Positions 35,576 to 44,662 of a DNA stretch of 64,000 bases are shown one piece after another. The notes under the pieces are model-generated. The model had not been told where the DNA came from and made no database searches. It was given only the letters and a program-made list of their open reading frames with translations. This DNA comes from an uncultured Dyadobacter sp. (GTDB lineage: Bacteria > Bacteroidota > Bacteroidia > Cytophagales > Spirosomataceae): assembly GCF_946482605.1 (NCBI RefSeq), contig NZ_CAMLSE010000029.1, forward strand, positions 1-64,000. The letters run 5' to 3'. Both the position numbers and the translations under genes were made by a program. The stretch's first letter is position 1, and the number at the start of each line of letters is the position of its first letter.

Positions 35576-38020
35576 TTATTCTACCCTTCCCTTTTCGTCA
35601 TCCGACGCGTTGTTGCTGTGCCTTCGTTTCCGGGCAAATGTATCCTTGCCAAAACGATAGGAGAATGCCAATCCGATGCGCCGGGTATCCGATTCGCTCA
35701 CCTGGCGATAATCCGACCGGCGGATGCTGATCGATCTGTTGTGATAAACCCAGGAATGGAACAGGTCTTCGAAATTCAGGGACAATGCACCTTTTCCTTT
35801 CCATAACTTCTTCTGAATACCCCCATTTACGCGATACATGCCTGATGTGAGTGCCTGGCCGTTCACGTCCCGGCTTGCATAATAGCCTCCCAGCTCCGCA
35901 TTCCAGCCGTGGCCAAGGTTGAAATAGTTGTTGACCTCCAACCGCGCGAGGTTATAACTAAAATTGAGCTCCTCGGTGTAAACCGGCCCGCGGGTCTTGA
36001 TACGCGACAAGCGAAGTGTTGTATTGATATACCACCATTTCGTGAGGGAATGGGAAACGGTCGTGTTCAGCAGCACCATATAGCCATTGGCGATGTTCTG
36101 CGGACGGGTAGTAAAAATATCTCCTTCCGCTCTGGTAGTCGTGAAAATTACATCCGTAAAGTGGTTGTAGCTCAAACCCATGTTCAAAAGCTGCTTGTGC
36201 TGATATTTCAGCTCTACACGGTTCTGGTATTGCGGGGTCAATGCGGGGTTACCTGAACTGTAACTGTACTGATCCTTGTACAGCACGAAGGGGTTCAGCA
36301 GTTGGTAATTGGGACGATTGATACGTCTTACCGCCATGAGCACGAAGCTGTTGTTACCTTGCTCATCGAGCTTGTAATTCAGAAATACGCTCGGAAACAG
36401 CCTGGTGTAATTTTTGGTAAAACGCATGGCCAGCACCGAATCGTTGCCCAGCTGATTTCCCCTGGCAACGGTATTTTCCACCCGCAGCCCCAGCTGCATG
36501 CCGAAACGCTTCCATTTCTTCTGCCCGCTCACGTAAGCGGCGCTGATCATTTCACGGTATTGAAAATGGTTCGATCTGCGGTTATCGATCACCGGGTTAC
36601 CGTCGATGACATTGTAATGGTTGAATACAAAATCGTTGTCTACAAAACTTGCTTTGATCCCGGCTTCAATCCGTGCATTGTTTTTCAGCGGATGTACATA
36701 ATCAGCTTTGGCGGTATAAATGTTGATATCCGAGGGAATCCGGTAGAGGAACAGCGCATTGGCAGTCGTTACCGCTTCCGGGTTGAACGTGGTGCTTCGC
36801 AGATCCTGGTTGCCGCGGGTGTGGTAGTTAAGATAATTGGCATCTGCGGCCAGCTCGCGACCCTTGTCATTGAACTTGTGAAGCATGTTGAGGTTAATGC
36901 CCGTGTTGTTGCGGGTATCTTTGGATGCGGTGCTGCCTGTGCCGGAGCCGTCGGGCTTGCCTGCTGCATTAAACTGGTGGCTGCGGTAAGCGAAATCTCC
37001 GTTGCGTCCCGAACCGTTCAGGTTTACGATCATCCCGTAGGTCGTTTTTGAGGTGGCGGCAAAGTCGAGTCCGGCATTGGCATTGTAACCACTGCCTCCA
37101 TACTTCAGGTCGTTGGTCAGGTCGACGGTTGAAGTAAGGCCTCCATTTTCATTATAAAACCTGCGGTTGAACCGGTCGAACGTATAGTTTTTTTCATAAC
37201 TGTACCCCAGGTTGGCGAATAAATTGACTTTTCGCCGGTTGTAGTTGAGGTTAATGACGTCGTTGCTTCGTGCATAACGACCCTGGCTAGCGCCCAGCGA
37301 CACGTTGCCGGTCAGGCCACCAACCCGCGTCTTTTTCAAGCGGATGTCGATGATCGCATTGCCTGCCGCATCGTATTTCGCGGGTGGATTATCCAGCAGT
37401 TCGATCTTGTCCAACACGCCGCCGGGAAGCGATTTCAGATAGGCTGCCAGGTCGGCACCCGACATGTAGGTGCTACGGCCGTCGATCAGCACCAGTACCC
37501 CACCCTTTCCATTGAGGCTGATTTCACCGTTGGTCGACACGGAAACGCCGGGCGTTTTCCCCAGTACTTCCAGCGTGTTGCTCGTGGCACTGCCCAGCAT
37601 GGAACCTACATGCACGATCGTGCGATCCATTTCCTGCTCAATCAGCGGCTTTTGCGCCTTGATGACCACTTCTTTGAGCTCAATGCTTTTTGCCGGCAAC
37701 AGAATGATAACGGGCAAGGCAATAGCCGGATGCGCATCATCGATCGTCAGTGTGGTACTTACATAATCTTTCTGCCCCAGAGCCGTGACGGCCAGCAGGT
37801 AGGCATTGCCCGGAAGATTGACAAACCGGAAGTTACCGGCGGCATCGGTAGCGTCGCCGGTGACGAAGGTCGAGTCGGAGGCCTTTAAGAGCCGTACCGT
37901 GGCACCAGGCAGTGTCTGATTGCCCGAATCTTTGACGGTACCTGAAATGGACCTGCCCGACTGGGCCAATGCGGCGGAGAGGGCAAAAAAGAAGATCAGG
38001 GAAGTGATGAGCGTTTTCAT
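35576..38020 (-). CDS. Outer-membrane beta-barrel receptor with carboxypeptidase-regulatory domain
   Basis: The product has 814 residues, with a signal peptide at 1-19. Residues 22-105 form a carboxypeptidase-regulatory-like beta sandwich (SISGTVKDSGNQTLPGATVRL). Residues ~115-225 are a TonB-receptor plug (LEVLGKTPGVSVSTNGEISLNGKGGVLVLIDG). The rest is a 22-strand-type barrel of the outer membrane beta-barrel (OMP_b-brl_3) family, ending in a Lys/Arg-rich tail. No SusD partner is adjacent. It likely imports or binds a ligand at the cell surface. A LytS/LytTR pair starts 243 bases away in the opposite direction. Confidence 0.88.
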   Translation of the reverse strand: MKTLITSLIFFFALSAALAQSGRSISGTVKDSGNQTLPGATVRLLKASDSTFVTGDATDAAGNFRFVNLPGNAYLLAVTALGQKDYVSTTLTIDDAHPAIALPVIILLPAKSIELKEVVIKAQKPLIEQEMDRTIVHVGSMLGSATSNTLEVLGKTPGVSVSTNGEISLNGKGGVLVLIDGRSTYMSGADLAAYLKSLPGGVLDKIELLDNPPAKYDAAGNAIIDIRLKKTRVGGLTGNVSLGASQGRYARSNDVINLNYNRRKVNLFANLGYSYEKNYTFDRFNRRFYNENGGLTSTVDLTNDLKYGGSGYNANAGLDFAATSKTTYGMIVNLNGSGRNGDFAYRSHQFNAAGKPDGSGTGSTASKDTRNNTGINLNMLHKFNDKGRELAADANYLNYHTRGNQDLRSTTFNPEAVTTANALFLYRIPSDINIYTAKADYVHPLKNNARIEAGIKASFVDNDFVFNHYNVIDGNPVIDNRRSNHFQYREMISAAYVSGQKKWKRFGMQLGLRVENTVARGNQLGNDSVLAMRFTKNYTRLFPSVFLNYKLDEQGNNSFVLMAVRRINRPNYQLLNPFVLYKDQYSYSSGNPALTPQYQNRVELKYQHKQLLNMGLSYNHFTDVIFTTTRAEGDIFTTRPQNIANGYMVLLNTTVSHSLTKWWYINTTLRLSRIKTRGPVYTEELNFSYNLARLEVNNYFNLGHGWNAELGGYYASRDVNGQALTSGMYRVNGGIQKKLWKGKGALSLNFEDLFHSWVYHNRSISIRRSDYRQVSESDTRRIGLAFSYRFGKDTFARKRRHSNNASDDEKGRVE

Positions 38021-38263
38021 GGCGGTTTGTTTGAATCGTTGTTCGACGGGTCAAATATTGCCCGGCTGTGTAACCTCCTGAAATAAATGTGTCGTAACTT
38101 CCCGGAACCCTGACGGAACCTGCATTTAGCCTGTCCAACGGGTTTGACACCCTTCCGCATCTGTCTGTCATGAAATTGGGTAAATCCGGCCGTCTGATTC
38201 CGTGCATTCCTATGATCCCGCCATATTTGTCAACCGATTTACGGGCTTAAACCGAATGGAGCA

Positions 38264-39304
38264 ATGAGTGTAATCATCAGCAATAAAGACAAGGAAGCGA
38301 CCCGCAACGCCATTTATGTGGTGCTGACCGCCGCAGCCGCGGTACCGGCTTATCTTGCCATTAACACTTACCTGCGGACAATCGGGACGCATGAGGACGA
38401 GGCTTTGGCCACCGCCGGGACTATCGCGCTGCTCGGGTGTGTATTTACGGGACGTCACCTGGCCACGATCTGGTCGGCCAGGCAGCGGGCGATTCCCAGG
38501 AACGTGCTCAATGGCCTGGCCGTCACCATTGCGGTATGTTTCTTGTGGCTCTTCATCCATGCCGATTTCCAGATTCACTCCTATCAGGCTATTAATCTCC
38601 TTTTGTACTGGCTGCCGTTTCTGGCCATCGGGTTATGCCTGGGCGCATTGATCAAGTTGTTCAGGATCAGCACACAAAAAGAACTGGAAGCAGCGCAAAG
38701 CCAGGCCGCGCACAGCCAGAGCGAACTGCATTTGCTGCAATCGCAGCTGAGCCCGCATTTTCTCTTCAATACCCTCAATAACATGTACGGGCTCTCGATT
38801 ACACAGCACGAAAAGATTCCGCCCCTGCTGCTGAAACTCTCAGACCTGTTACGCTACTCGGTATACGAGGCCAACGAAACCTATGTGCCGCTGCGGGACG
38901 AGATCGCCTATATCCACAATTACATCGACTTCGAAAAGCTGCGGATTGGCGATCGCCTGGAATTAAAAGTTGATATTGAAAATCCGGATGACAATGCGGT
39001 CCATATTGCGCCGATGCTGTTGATCGTATTCATCGAAAATGCATTCAAGCATTCCAAAAACACCGCCGAGCCCAGGATATTTATTGAAATAGGACTAAAA
39101 ATCTGGGGCAACTCCATACTTTTTTACCTGAAAAACTCGCATAGCAGAACCGATCCGACACATAGTTCCGTCGAAAAACACAGCGGCTTCGGGCTGACCA
39201 ATGTCGCCAAGCGGCTGCAATTGCTTTATCCCAACCAGCATGATCTCTCGGTTGAGAACGAGGAGACGAGCTATTCCGTTAATTTACGCCTGAACATCCG
39301 ATGA
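38264..39304 (+). CDS. LytS-type sensor histidine kinase
   Basis: The product has 346 residues. Four membrane segments lie between 15 and 130, then a coiled linker (135-155). The His module has SQLSPHFLFNTLNNMYG with His near 165, and the ATPase part LLIVFIENAFKHS and GFGLTNVAKRLQLLYP. It has no extracytoplasmic sensor. It pairs with the LytTR regulator one base downstream and is divergent from the outer-membrane barrel gene. Confidence 0.9.
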   Translation: MSVIISNKDKEATRNAIYVVLTAAAAVPAYLAINTYLRTIGTHEDEALATAGTIALLGCVFTGRHLATIWSARQRAIPRNVLNGLAVTIAVCFLWLFIHADFQIHSYQAINLLLYWLPFLAIGLCLGALIKLFRISTQKELEAAQSQAAHSQSELHLLQSQLSPHFLFNTLNNMYGLSITQHEKIPPLLLKLSDLLRYSVYEANETYVPLRDEIAYIHNYIDFEKLRIGDRLELKVDIENPDDNAVHIAPMLLIVFIENAFKHSKNTAEPRIFIEIGLKIWGNSILFYLKNSHSRTDPTHSSVEKHSGFGLTNVAKRLQLLYPNQHDLSVENEETSYSVNLRLNIR

Positions 39305-39305
39305 T

Positions 39306-40022
39306 ATGACCCAGATCGACTGTCTGATCGTAGACGACGAGCCCATTGCACGAGACATTATCCGCACCTATTGCGGACATCTCCCCTACCTGCGTGTAGT
39401 GGCGGCATGTGCCACCGCACTGGAGGCCAAAGCTGCATTGTTACAGAACCGCGTAGATATACTGTTCCTCGATATCAATATGCCGGTCATCGACGGCATT
39501 TCGTTTCTGAAAACACTGAAAAGCCCCCCACAGGTCATATTCACCACTGCATACAAGGAGTATGCGATCGACGCTTTCGATCTGGCAGCCTGCGACTACT
39601 TGCTCAAACCGTTTTCACTGGAACGGTTTATGGTAGCGGTGGACAAAGCGATGGAGAAAATACAGCCTGCCGGCGGTGCGACTGCCACCGGGATTCCGGA
39701 GCAGAAGGAGGAAGACTTTCTGTTCCTGAAAGCCGACGGAAAAATTTACAAGATCCTGCACGATGACCTTTTGTATGCCGAAGCAAATGGCAACTACACC
39801 AAAGTCAGGACGGTACAGCACACGCTGCTCCCGGCCATGACTTTCTCGGGCTTCGAGGAACTGGTGCCCAAATCGCGCTTTCTGCGGATTCACCGTTCTT
39901 TCATCATCAACAAGTCCAAAATAGACCATATTGAAGGCAACCGGGTTTTGATAGACCATACCGAAATACCCATCGGCAGTAATTACAGGGAGCAGTTTTT
40001 GAAACAGCTCGGATTAGCATAA
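39306..40022 (+). CDS. LytTR-type response regulator
   Basis: The product has 238 residues: receiver (1-120) with VDDEPIA and acceptor Asp near 56 (ILFLDINMPVIDG), then a LytTR DNA-binding domain (about 145-238) with YAEANGNYTKVRT, FLRIHRSFIINKSK and GSNYREQF. It follows its kinase after one base. The stop codon overlaps the A run of the downstream terminator. Confidence 0.92.
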   Translation: MTQIDCLIVDDEPIARDIIRTYCGHLPYLRVVAACATALEAKAALLQNRVDILFLDINMPVIDGISFLKTLKSPPQVIFTTAYKEYAIDAFDLAACDYLLKPFSLERFMVAVDKAMEKIQPAGGATATGIPEQKEEDFLFLKADGKIYKILHDDLLYAEANGNYTKVRTVQHTLLPAMTFSGFEELVPKSRFLRIHRSFIINKSKIDHIEGNRVLIDHTEIPIGSNYREQFLKQLGLA

Positions 40023-40046
40023 AAAAAGCAGGGATTGCTCCCTGCC
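40021..40046 (-). terminator. Terminator between convergent LytTR and porin genes
   Basis: GCAGGGA (40028-40034) and TCCCTGC (40039-40045) form a 7-bp stem with a 4-base loop. Seven A at 40021-40027 become a T run for minus-strand transcripts ending the porin gene. It may also act weakly on the plus strand. Confidence 0.75.
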
Positions 40047-40073
40047 CTATGGTTTGTGCTGCCGGCCGATGTA

Positions 40074-40652
40074 CTACTTACGTGCCGGAATCGCAAAGAA
40101 AAGGCTGACCTGGATCACGCTATTTTTGAAATCGGGATTCTGAGCCGCGGTCTTATCAAAGTCTCCCACTTTCGAGAAGCCTGCAATGTAACGCGCACCG
40201 AGACCTAATCCGAAACCGGCCTGGTAACCAAGTCCTACCGCTCCTGCGAGGTCCAGATTTTTGGCAAAATGGTCGATTGTCTGATCAGGAATATCTTCGC
40301 CGGTTTTGAAGGAAGCCTGCGGACCAAACTCAAAGTAGAAGCCGCCCTTGGTGCGGAATTTGAGCATTACCGGAACCGTCACGTAGGTTGTTTTGAACTT
40401 CGGTTTCTGGCTTCCGTTGTCGATTTTGGCTCCCTGGGTAGAGAAAAGCACCTCCGGCTGGATCGAAAATACCTGCCCGACCCCAAAATTCAGAATACCT
40501 CCCAGATGGTAGCCAACCAATGCTTCGGATTCAAAGTCGCTGCCTGTATAGTTGCTGACGTTCACGCCCACTTTCGGACCAAAAGAGAAGGATTGCGCAA
40601 ATGCGGCACTACTGAACACCGACAGCAGGATAAACAAAGAGATCTTTTTCAT
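40074..40652 (-). CDS. Porin-family outer-membrane beta-barrel protein
   Basis: The product has 192 residues, with a signal peptide at 1-19 (FILLSVFSSAAFAQ). The remaining sequence alternates strands of an 8-stranded barrel (SFGPKVGVNVSNYTG, GYHLGGILNFGVGQVFSIQP, YVTVPVMLKFRTKGGFYFEFGPQ), ending in an aromatic strand QVSLFFAIPARK. It belongs to the OMP_b-brl_2/porin family type. It is transcribed alone. Confidence 0.85.
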   Translation of the reverse strand: MKKISLFILLSVFSSAAFAQSFSFGPKVGVNVSNYTGSDFESEALVGYHLGGILNFGVGQVFSIQPEVLFSTQGAKIDNGSQKPKFKTTYVTVPVMLKFRTKGGFYFEFGPQASFKTGEDIPDQTIDHFAKNLDLAGAVGLGYQAGFGLGLGARYIAGFSKVGDFDKTAAQNPDFKNSVIQVSLFFAIPARK

Positions 40653-40809
40653 GTTTTTGAGTTTAAATGGTTTTTAAAATGTGGATTCGAAAACCTGAAT
40701 TCAAAAATCATGCCAAATACAGAACGGGCTATGCTGCGGTTACTAATAATGCTACTAAATCCTCTATCCGTCCTGCTTTTGCGCAGAAATCAGCACCCGC
40801 CTCAAATTA

Positions 40810-41781
40810 CTAAGGCAATCGAAAAAGGCGGAAATACATCTGCGCCGGTGTTCCATTTTTAAGTTCCCCCAGGCCGAATACCTGCGTAGGCGTGACTTTC
40901 AGGACACTTCCGCCATTGGAACCGATATCGGATTTCAGGTCAATAAACATAATCTGGGCGCGGTTCATGAAGTTATTGATGGCGACAGGCTCCTGCAACG
41001 GATTGTTTCTTCTCCTGCTTTTCTTACGCTGTTCCCGGTTGTATTGTTCGAGGTTCACATACGGGTCCACATTGGTTTTTGCCGAGTCGGCGGGATCTGC
41101 CTTTTCATGTGTCAACGACTGAAACAAATCGACGGACAACGAAATTCGGTCTTCCCTGGCTTTCAGCGTTCTTCTGTCACCTTGCACATGCTTCTTTTTG
41201 AAAAGCCGCCTGGTCCTCACAGGCGCATACAGATCGATCTTAATTTCCGCTTTCTTATTCACCTCATCCTCATCGCCCACTAACCGGAACCGGCCAAATT
41301 TGATCTTGTTTTTCTTGACATACTTCTTCGAACTGTTCAGCAAATCCATTCGAATTCCGTAACTCCTTTTCCAGTTCACCTTTCCCGGCTTTTTGGTATG
41401 TTCTTCGGGGAAAATGATCGAGCGCATCAAAGCTCTTCCATCGCGGTACAGATATAATTCCACATTCTGGATCAGAGAGTCGGTCGCGCGGTTGGGATCA
41501 TTGTCATAAGATGTAAACCACTTGTAGGTAAAATCCTGCATTTCTCTATTACTCCTGGTATTTGGTGTGATCTCGATCTGCCGCCAGTAAATGTTCATCC
41601 TGAAAAAGTTACTGTCGGGAACATCGTAATAGAGAAGATTCCTGCTGATTTGGGCAGGCTTACCCAGTTCATCATTAAACGACTCCCAATGCCCTTTTTT
41701 CTCGACGACTTTGCAGCCCGCCAATTTGATCGCCAGGGCCACAAACAGGCATACACCGATCACTGCTTTCAGAGTTCTCAT
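40810..41781 (-). CDS. Lipoprotein of unknown function
   Basis: From ATG 41781 the product has 323 residues. The start shares an ATGA overlap with the stop of the upstream gene, which fixes it. A perfect lipobox LAGC puts the lipidated Cys at 23. The mature part is rich in Lys/Arg and beta strands (NVELYLYRDGRALMRSIIF, GKVNWKRSYGIRMDLL) with no recognised domain. It is the last gene of a three-gene operon with a barrel-like protein and a phosphatase lipoprotein, and so probably acts in the same envelope compartment. Confidence 0.7.
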   Translation of the reverse strand: MRTLKAVIGVCLFVALAIKLAGCKVVEKKGHWESFNDELGKPAQISRNLLYYDVPDSNFFRMNIYWRQIEITPNTRSNREMQDFTYKWFTSYDNDPNRATDSLIQNVELYLYRDGRALMRSIIFPEEHTKKPGKVNWKRSYGIRMDLLNSSKKYVKKNKIKFGRFRLVGDEDEVNKKAEIKIDLYAPVRTRRLFKKKHVQGDRRTLKAREDRISLSVDLFQSLTHEKADPADSAKTNVDPYVNLEQYNREQRKKSRRRNNPLQEPVAINNFMNRAQIMFIDLKSDIGSNGGSVLKVTPTQVFGLGELKNGTPAQMYFRLFRLP

Positions 41782-42776
41782 TGATTTGCAGGGCCAATTT
41801 TGCTTTGATAATTGTAAAACACATCTGCCCCAAATGACCATTTGTGCAATGTGGTGTGCCATGGATAGCCCGACAGGCTATGAATCACATTCTGAATATC
41901 CAGGTAGTCGCTATCGTTAACGGCAAATGCCGCGGTAAGTCCGTTAATGCCGGCGAATTCCACCCCGCCATAGAAGCGACCCTTGTTGTAGAAGGATTGT
42001 TGCTCGTCCTTATATGGCACCCGCTTAAAGCCCAACCTGTTGGCAGCCTCATAAGCGTGTGGAAAAAAACCTGTAAACCGGTCGAAGCCGATAAAGAAAC
42101 GCCGGATTTCATTTTTTGCCTTATCGGGATGGTCATACTTATTTTTTAGCAAGATGCTGGCAAACCCGCCTCCCGTGTAGTAGCGGTCTTTTCCATCACC
42201 GAGGGGAATGATGTTGAAAGGCGGTCCGTCATTGTAATAATGGACGTCCCAATACCTTCCACCAGCCGAAAAGCTCCCCACCGCTTGTCCAAAATTACCC
42301 AGGTCATCGTCGTTAGCTCTAAAAATAAAATTGGTAGCAAATCCCAGGTAACCATCTGTGTATGGGTTCTTTAACGGTGTCGAGTTAAGAAACCCCATTG
42401 TGTACACCTGCTTCAAATACCGCGCCGTGTCGATGCCCCTTTCGTGGAGATAGGGATTTGAGCGTTGTCCTCCCACCAGAATGCCCATCGCTACACGGGA
42501 TTCGAGGCTTACTTTTTTTCGCTCCTTTTTGCTGAATGAGCTTCCAAGCCCGCCCTGAAACGTCGCCAGGGTGTATTGCAGATAGGGCATCGTATGCTTT
42601 GTCACCGCACCGGCCCCGGCGGAAGCGCTTAGCCGGAAGTTGGAGAGATATACATACTTGAATACCAAACCGATCCGGGCGTCGACGCTGAACCCATATT
42701 GCACTTTGAACTGCGCCGAAACCCTCGCACCAGTCAGTGTGAGACAAAAGATAAGTATGTAAAATGTCCTTTTCAT
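41778..42776 (-). CDS. Exported barrel-like protein, possible toxin-23-like family
   Basis: The product has 332 residues, with a signal peptide at 1-21 (LIFCLTLTGARVSAQ). Alternating strands and Gly/aromatic residues suggest an outer-membrane or surface beta structure. The segment YYNDGPPFNIIPLGDGKDRY, followed by YTGGG, reminds me of proteins annotated as polymorphic toxin type 23 in Bacteroidota; that is from memory and weak. It lies between a phosphatase lipoprotein (30 bases upstream) and another lipoprotein (ATGA overlap). No RHS or other delivery domain is present, so a structural role is at least as likely. Confidence 0.6.
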   Translation of the reverse strand: MKRTFYILIFCLTLTGARVSAQFKVQYGFSVDARIGLVFKYVYLSNFRLSASAGAGAVTKHTMPYLQYTLATFQGGLGSSFSKKERKKVSLESRVAMGILVGGQRSNPYLHERGIDTARYLKQVYTMGFLNSTPLKNPYTDGYLGFATNFIFRANDDDLGNFGQAVGSFSAGGRYWDVHYYNDGPPFNIIPLGDGKDRYYTGGGFASILLKNKYDHPDKAKNEIRRFFIGFDRFTGFFPHAYEAANRLGFKRVPYKDEQQSFYNKGRFYGGVEFAGINGLTAAFAVNDSDYLDIQNVIHSLSGYPWHTTLHKWSFGADVFYNYQSKIGPANQ

Positions 42777-42806
42777 AGTCAGAAGGGAAGTCTTTCAACC
42801 GATCTT

Positions 42807-44129
42807 TTAGATTTTGTCCTTTATCTTTTTCTGAAAAATCACCTCCATGCTTTCATCGCCACGCTGGGATTTTTTTCCCTTTTTGAATCCATAAAAAGTA
42901 ACCCAGGTCTCGCCGCCTTCGAAAAAACTCAGTGTACTATATCCTACCGAGGCAGAGGAAAACAATGATCCCTTACCCATTCCAACCGGGTTCGACTTAG
43001 AGCCACTTCCGCTCACGATAAAATGATGGTCATCATTTTCAACGTATTGCAAAGTATGCTCATGGCCGCTCACAAATATGGCGTTCCTTTTCTCCAGGAG
43101 GCCCGTCAGCATTGCATTCTTAAACCTTCTGTAATAGCGGTTTCTGACATCCTGTTTGGGCCGGATAAGGTAAGTTCTTTCCAGCGGATAGAAAATGGTC
43201 GCAGCCGCCAGCACACCTCCAAAGATCTTTGACCAGACACCGGGAATTAGCATCAACAAACCCAATGTAGGAGACGGGATATACGCCCATCGCGAGACTT
43301 TTTCCAGTTCAGTAACCGGAAATGCGTACTGTTTCAGACTATATCGCCCACCATGCGGACCATAAGTGTACGGTGGATGGTGCATGGCAACTACAATGTT
43401 TTTCGATCGGTGCGCATCGATCATTTTACTAAAATCTGTTGTAAACCTCTCTCCAATGGTTCCTCCGCCAGCCACCTGGGTATCCCATTGCGTAATGACC
43501 TGATGTGAATCGATAATTAAAGCGGTAATGCTGTCACTCAAATCAACCATAACCGGTCCCCTGGAAAAGTCCTTCGGCAAAAAATAATCCTTTTTTATGT
43601 CCTTGCCGGCATTCAGATAATCGTTAACAAACTTTTGCTGCTCTTTCACTCCGACCGAGTCGTGCTTCCAGTCATGATTACCGGGGACAAAGATCCGCTG
43701 CCCCTTGAAATCTTTTAACACATCGAGCTGCGTGGTCAAACGATATTCAGCATTCTCGCGCTCACGGGATGCGATTCTGAATTTACGCGCAGAAAGTTGC
43801 TGTCCGGTATCTGGCCTGGCGGGCATGCCACTGGGATAGATGTTATCACCCAAAAACAGAATGGCGCTACGCTCTGATTCTTTGGAAAGCACCTTTTTCA
43901 AATGTTTCAAAACCGGCACAGTATCAGGAGCTTCTGAATTTCCCGCATCCCCCACCAAATAAATCACATAACTGGGATTTCGTTTCATATCAAGCGGTTT
44001 CGCTCCCTTCATTTTTTTTGAATCAATCTTTGTCTTATACCCCGCACAGGAGCATAATCCCAAAATCAGGGCAAATTGAATTAGCATCCCGACATAAAGC
44101 TTGCTATCGAATGAGCTTTGTATTTTCAT
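42807..44129 (-). CDS. Purple-acid-phosphatase-type metallophosphoesterase lipoprotein
   Basis: The product has 440 residues. The lipobox GLCSC puts a lipid-modified Cys at about 28. Metal-binding motifs occur in order: VGDAGNSE, FLGDNIYPSG, VPGNHDW, VAMHHPPYT and SGHEHTLQY, so this is an ACP5-like phosphatase or nucleotidase. A 30-residue hydrophobic insertion near 285-315 (TLGLLMLIPGVWSKIFGGVL) is unusual and may be a hairpin in the membrane. It starts a three-gene operon that follows the kinase/protease cluster after a 533-base gap. Confidence 0.83.
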   Translation of the reverse strand: MKIQSSFDSKLYVGMLIQFALILGLCSCAGYKTKIDSKKMKGAKPLDMKRNPSYVIYLVGDAGNSEAPDTVPVLKHLKKVLSKESERSAILFLGDNIYPSGMPARPDTGQQLSARKFRIASRERENAEYRLTTQLDVLKDFKGQRIFVPGNHDWKHDSVGVKEQQKFVNDYLNAGKDIKKDYFLPKDFSRGPVMVDLSDSITALIIDSHQVITQWDTQVAGGGTIGERFTTDFSKMIDAHRSKNIVVAMHHPPYTYGPHGGRYSLKQYAFPVTELEKVSRWAYIPSPTLGLLMLIPGVWSKIFGGVLAAATIFYPLERTYLIRPKQDVRNRYYRRFKNAMLTGLLEKRNAIFVSGHEHTLQYVENDDHHFIVSGSGSKSNPVGMGKGSLFSSASVGYSTLSFFEGGETWVTFYGFKKGKKSQRGDESMEVIFQKKIKDKI

Positions 44130-44662
44130 TGTGATTGGCTTAAAGCATTGTCACTTTGAGTTTTTATCAACATCGGATAAATCCATAAGCCGGCATGCAA
44201 TGCATTGGCTTAAAACGTAAACGCGGCATTACAATAAATGCGGACTGGTCGGGAAAAACAATCGGGACTGCCAAACGGAGCACCATAAACGTTTACAACC
44301 CGAGTTAAACACCCATTCTTTCGAACCACCAGAATGCGACCGGAACAATCGCAGAAGCGACCTGCTCAACAGAAGCACATCGATGGAAGCAGGCACATCA
44401 ATATTTACAAGTTTTGATGGCAGTAATCCGTCGGCAAAAATGCGTATTTGGCGGTTAATAATAAGAAGACACTGATCTGCTTTTCTGCGGGGCGAGCTGT
44501 CCATAACGTTGAGGATTAGCGGTAAGAAAAGACATCCTTAACTAAGCTATTCCAAAAACAACGATATAGCAAACCGGTTAATAAGTTATTGGAATGCAGC
44601 AGTTTGAAATGCCATGGCCTGGCACAGGAATGACCTGAATGCGCATCACGCATTGGTCCTTA
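44130..44662. other. 533-base intergenic region
   Basis: This gap separates the FHA-protease gene from the phosphatase lipoprotein gene, both on the minus strand. No frame on either strand has a recognised motif; the longest (minus 44229-44504, 91 codons) has Arg/Ser-rich content typical of chance. It probably holds the promoter of the lipoprotein operon, but no clean consensus was found. It marks the end of the main signalling cluster. Confidence 0.5.

Noticed and set aside
44229..44504. 91-codon minus-strand open frame in the 533-base gap
   Set aside because: Ser/Arg/Leu-rich with no recognisable feature; typical of chance.
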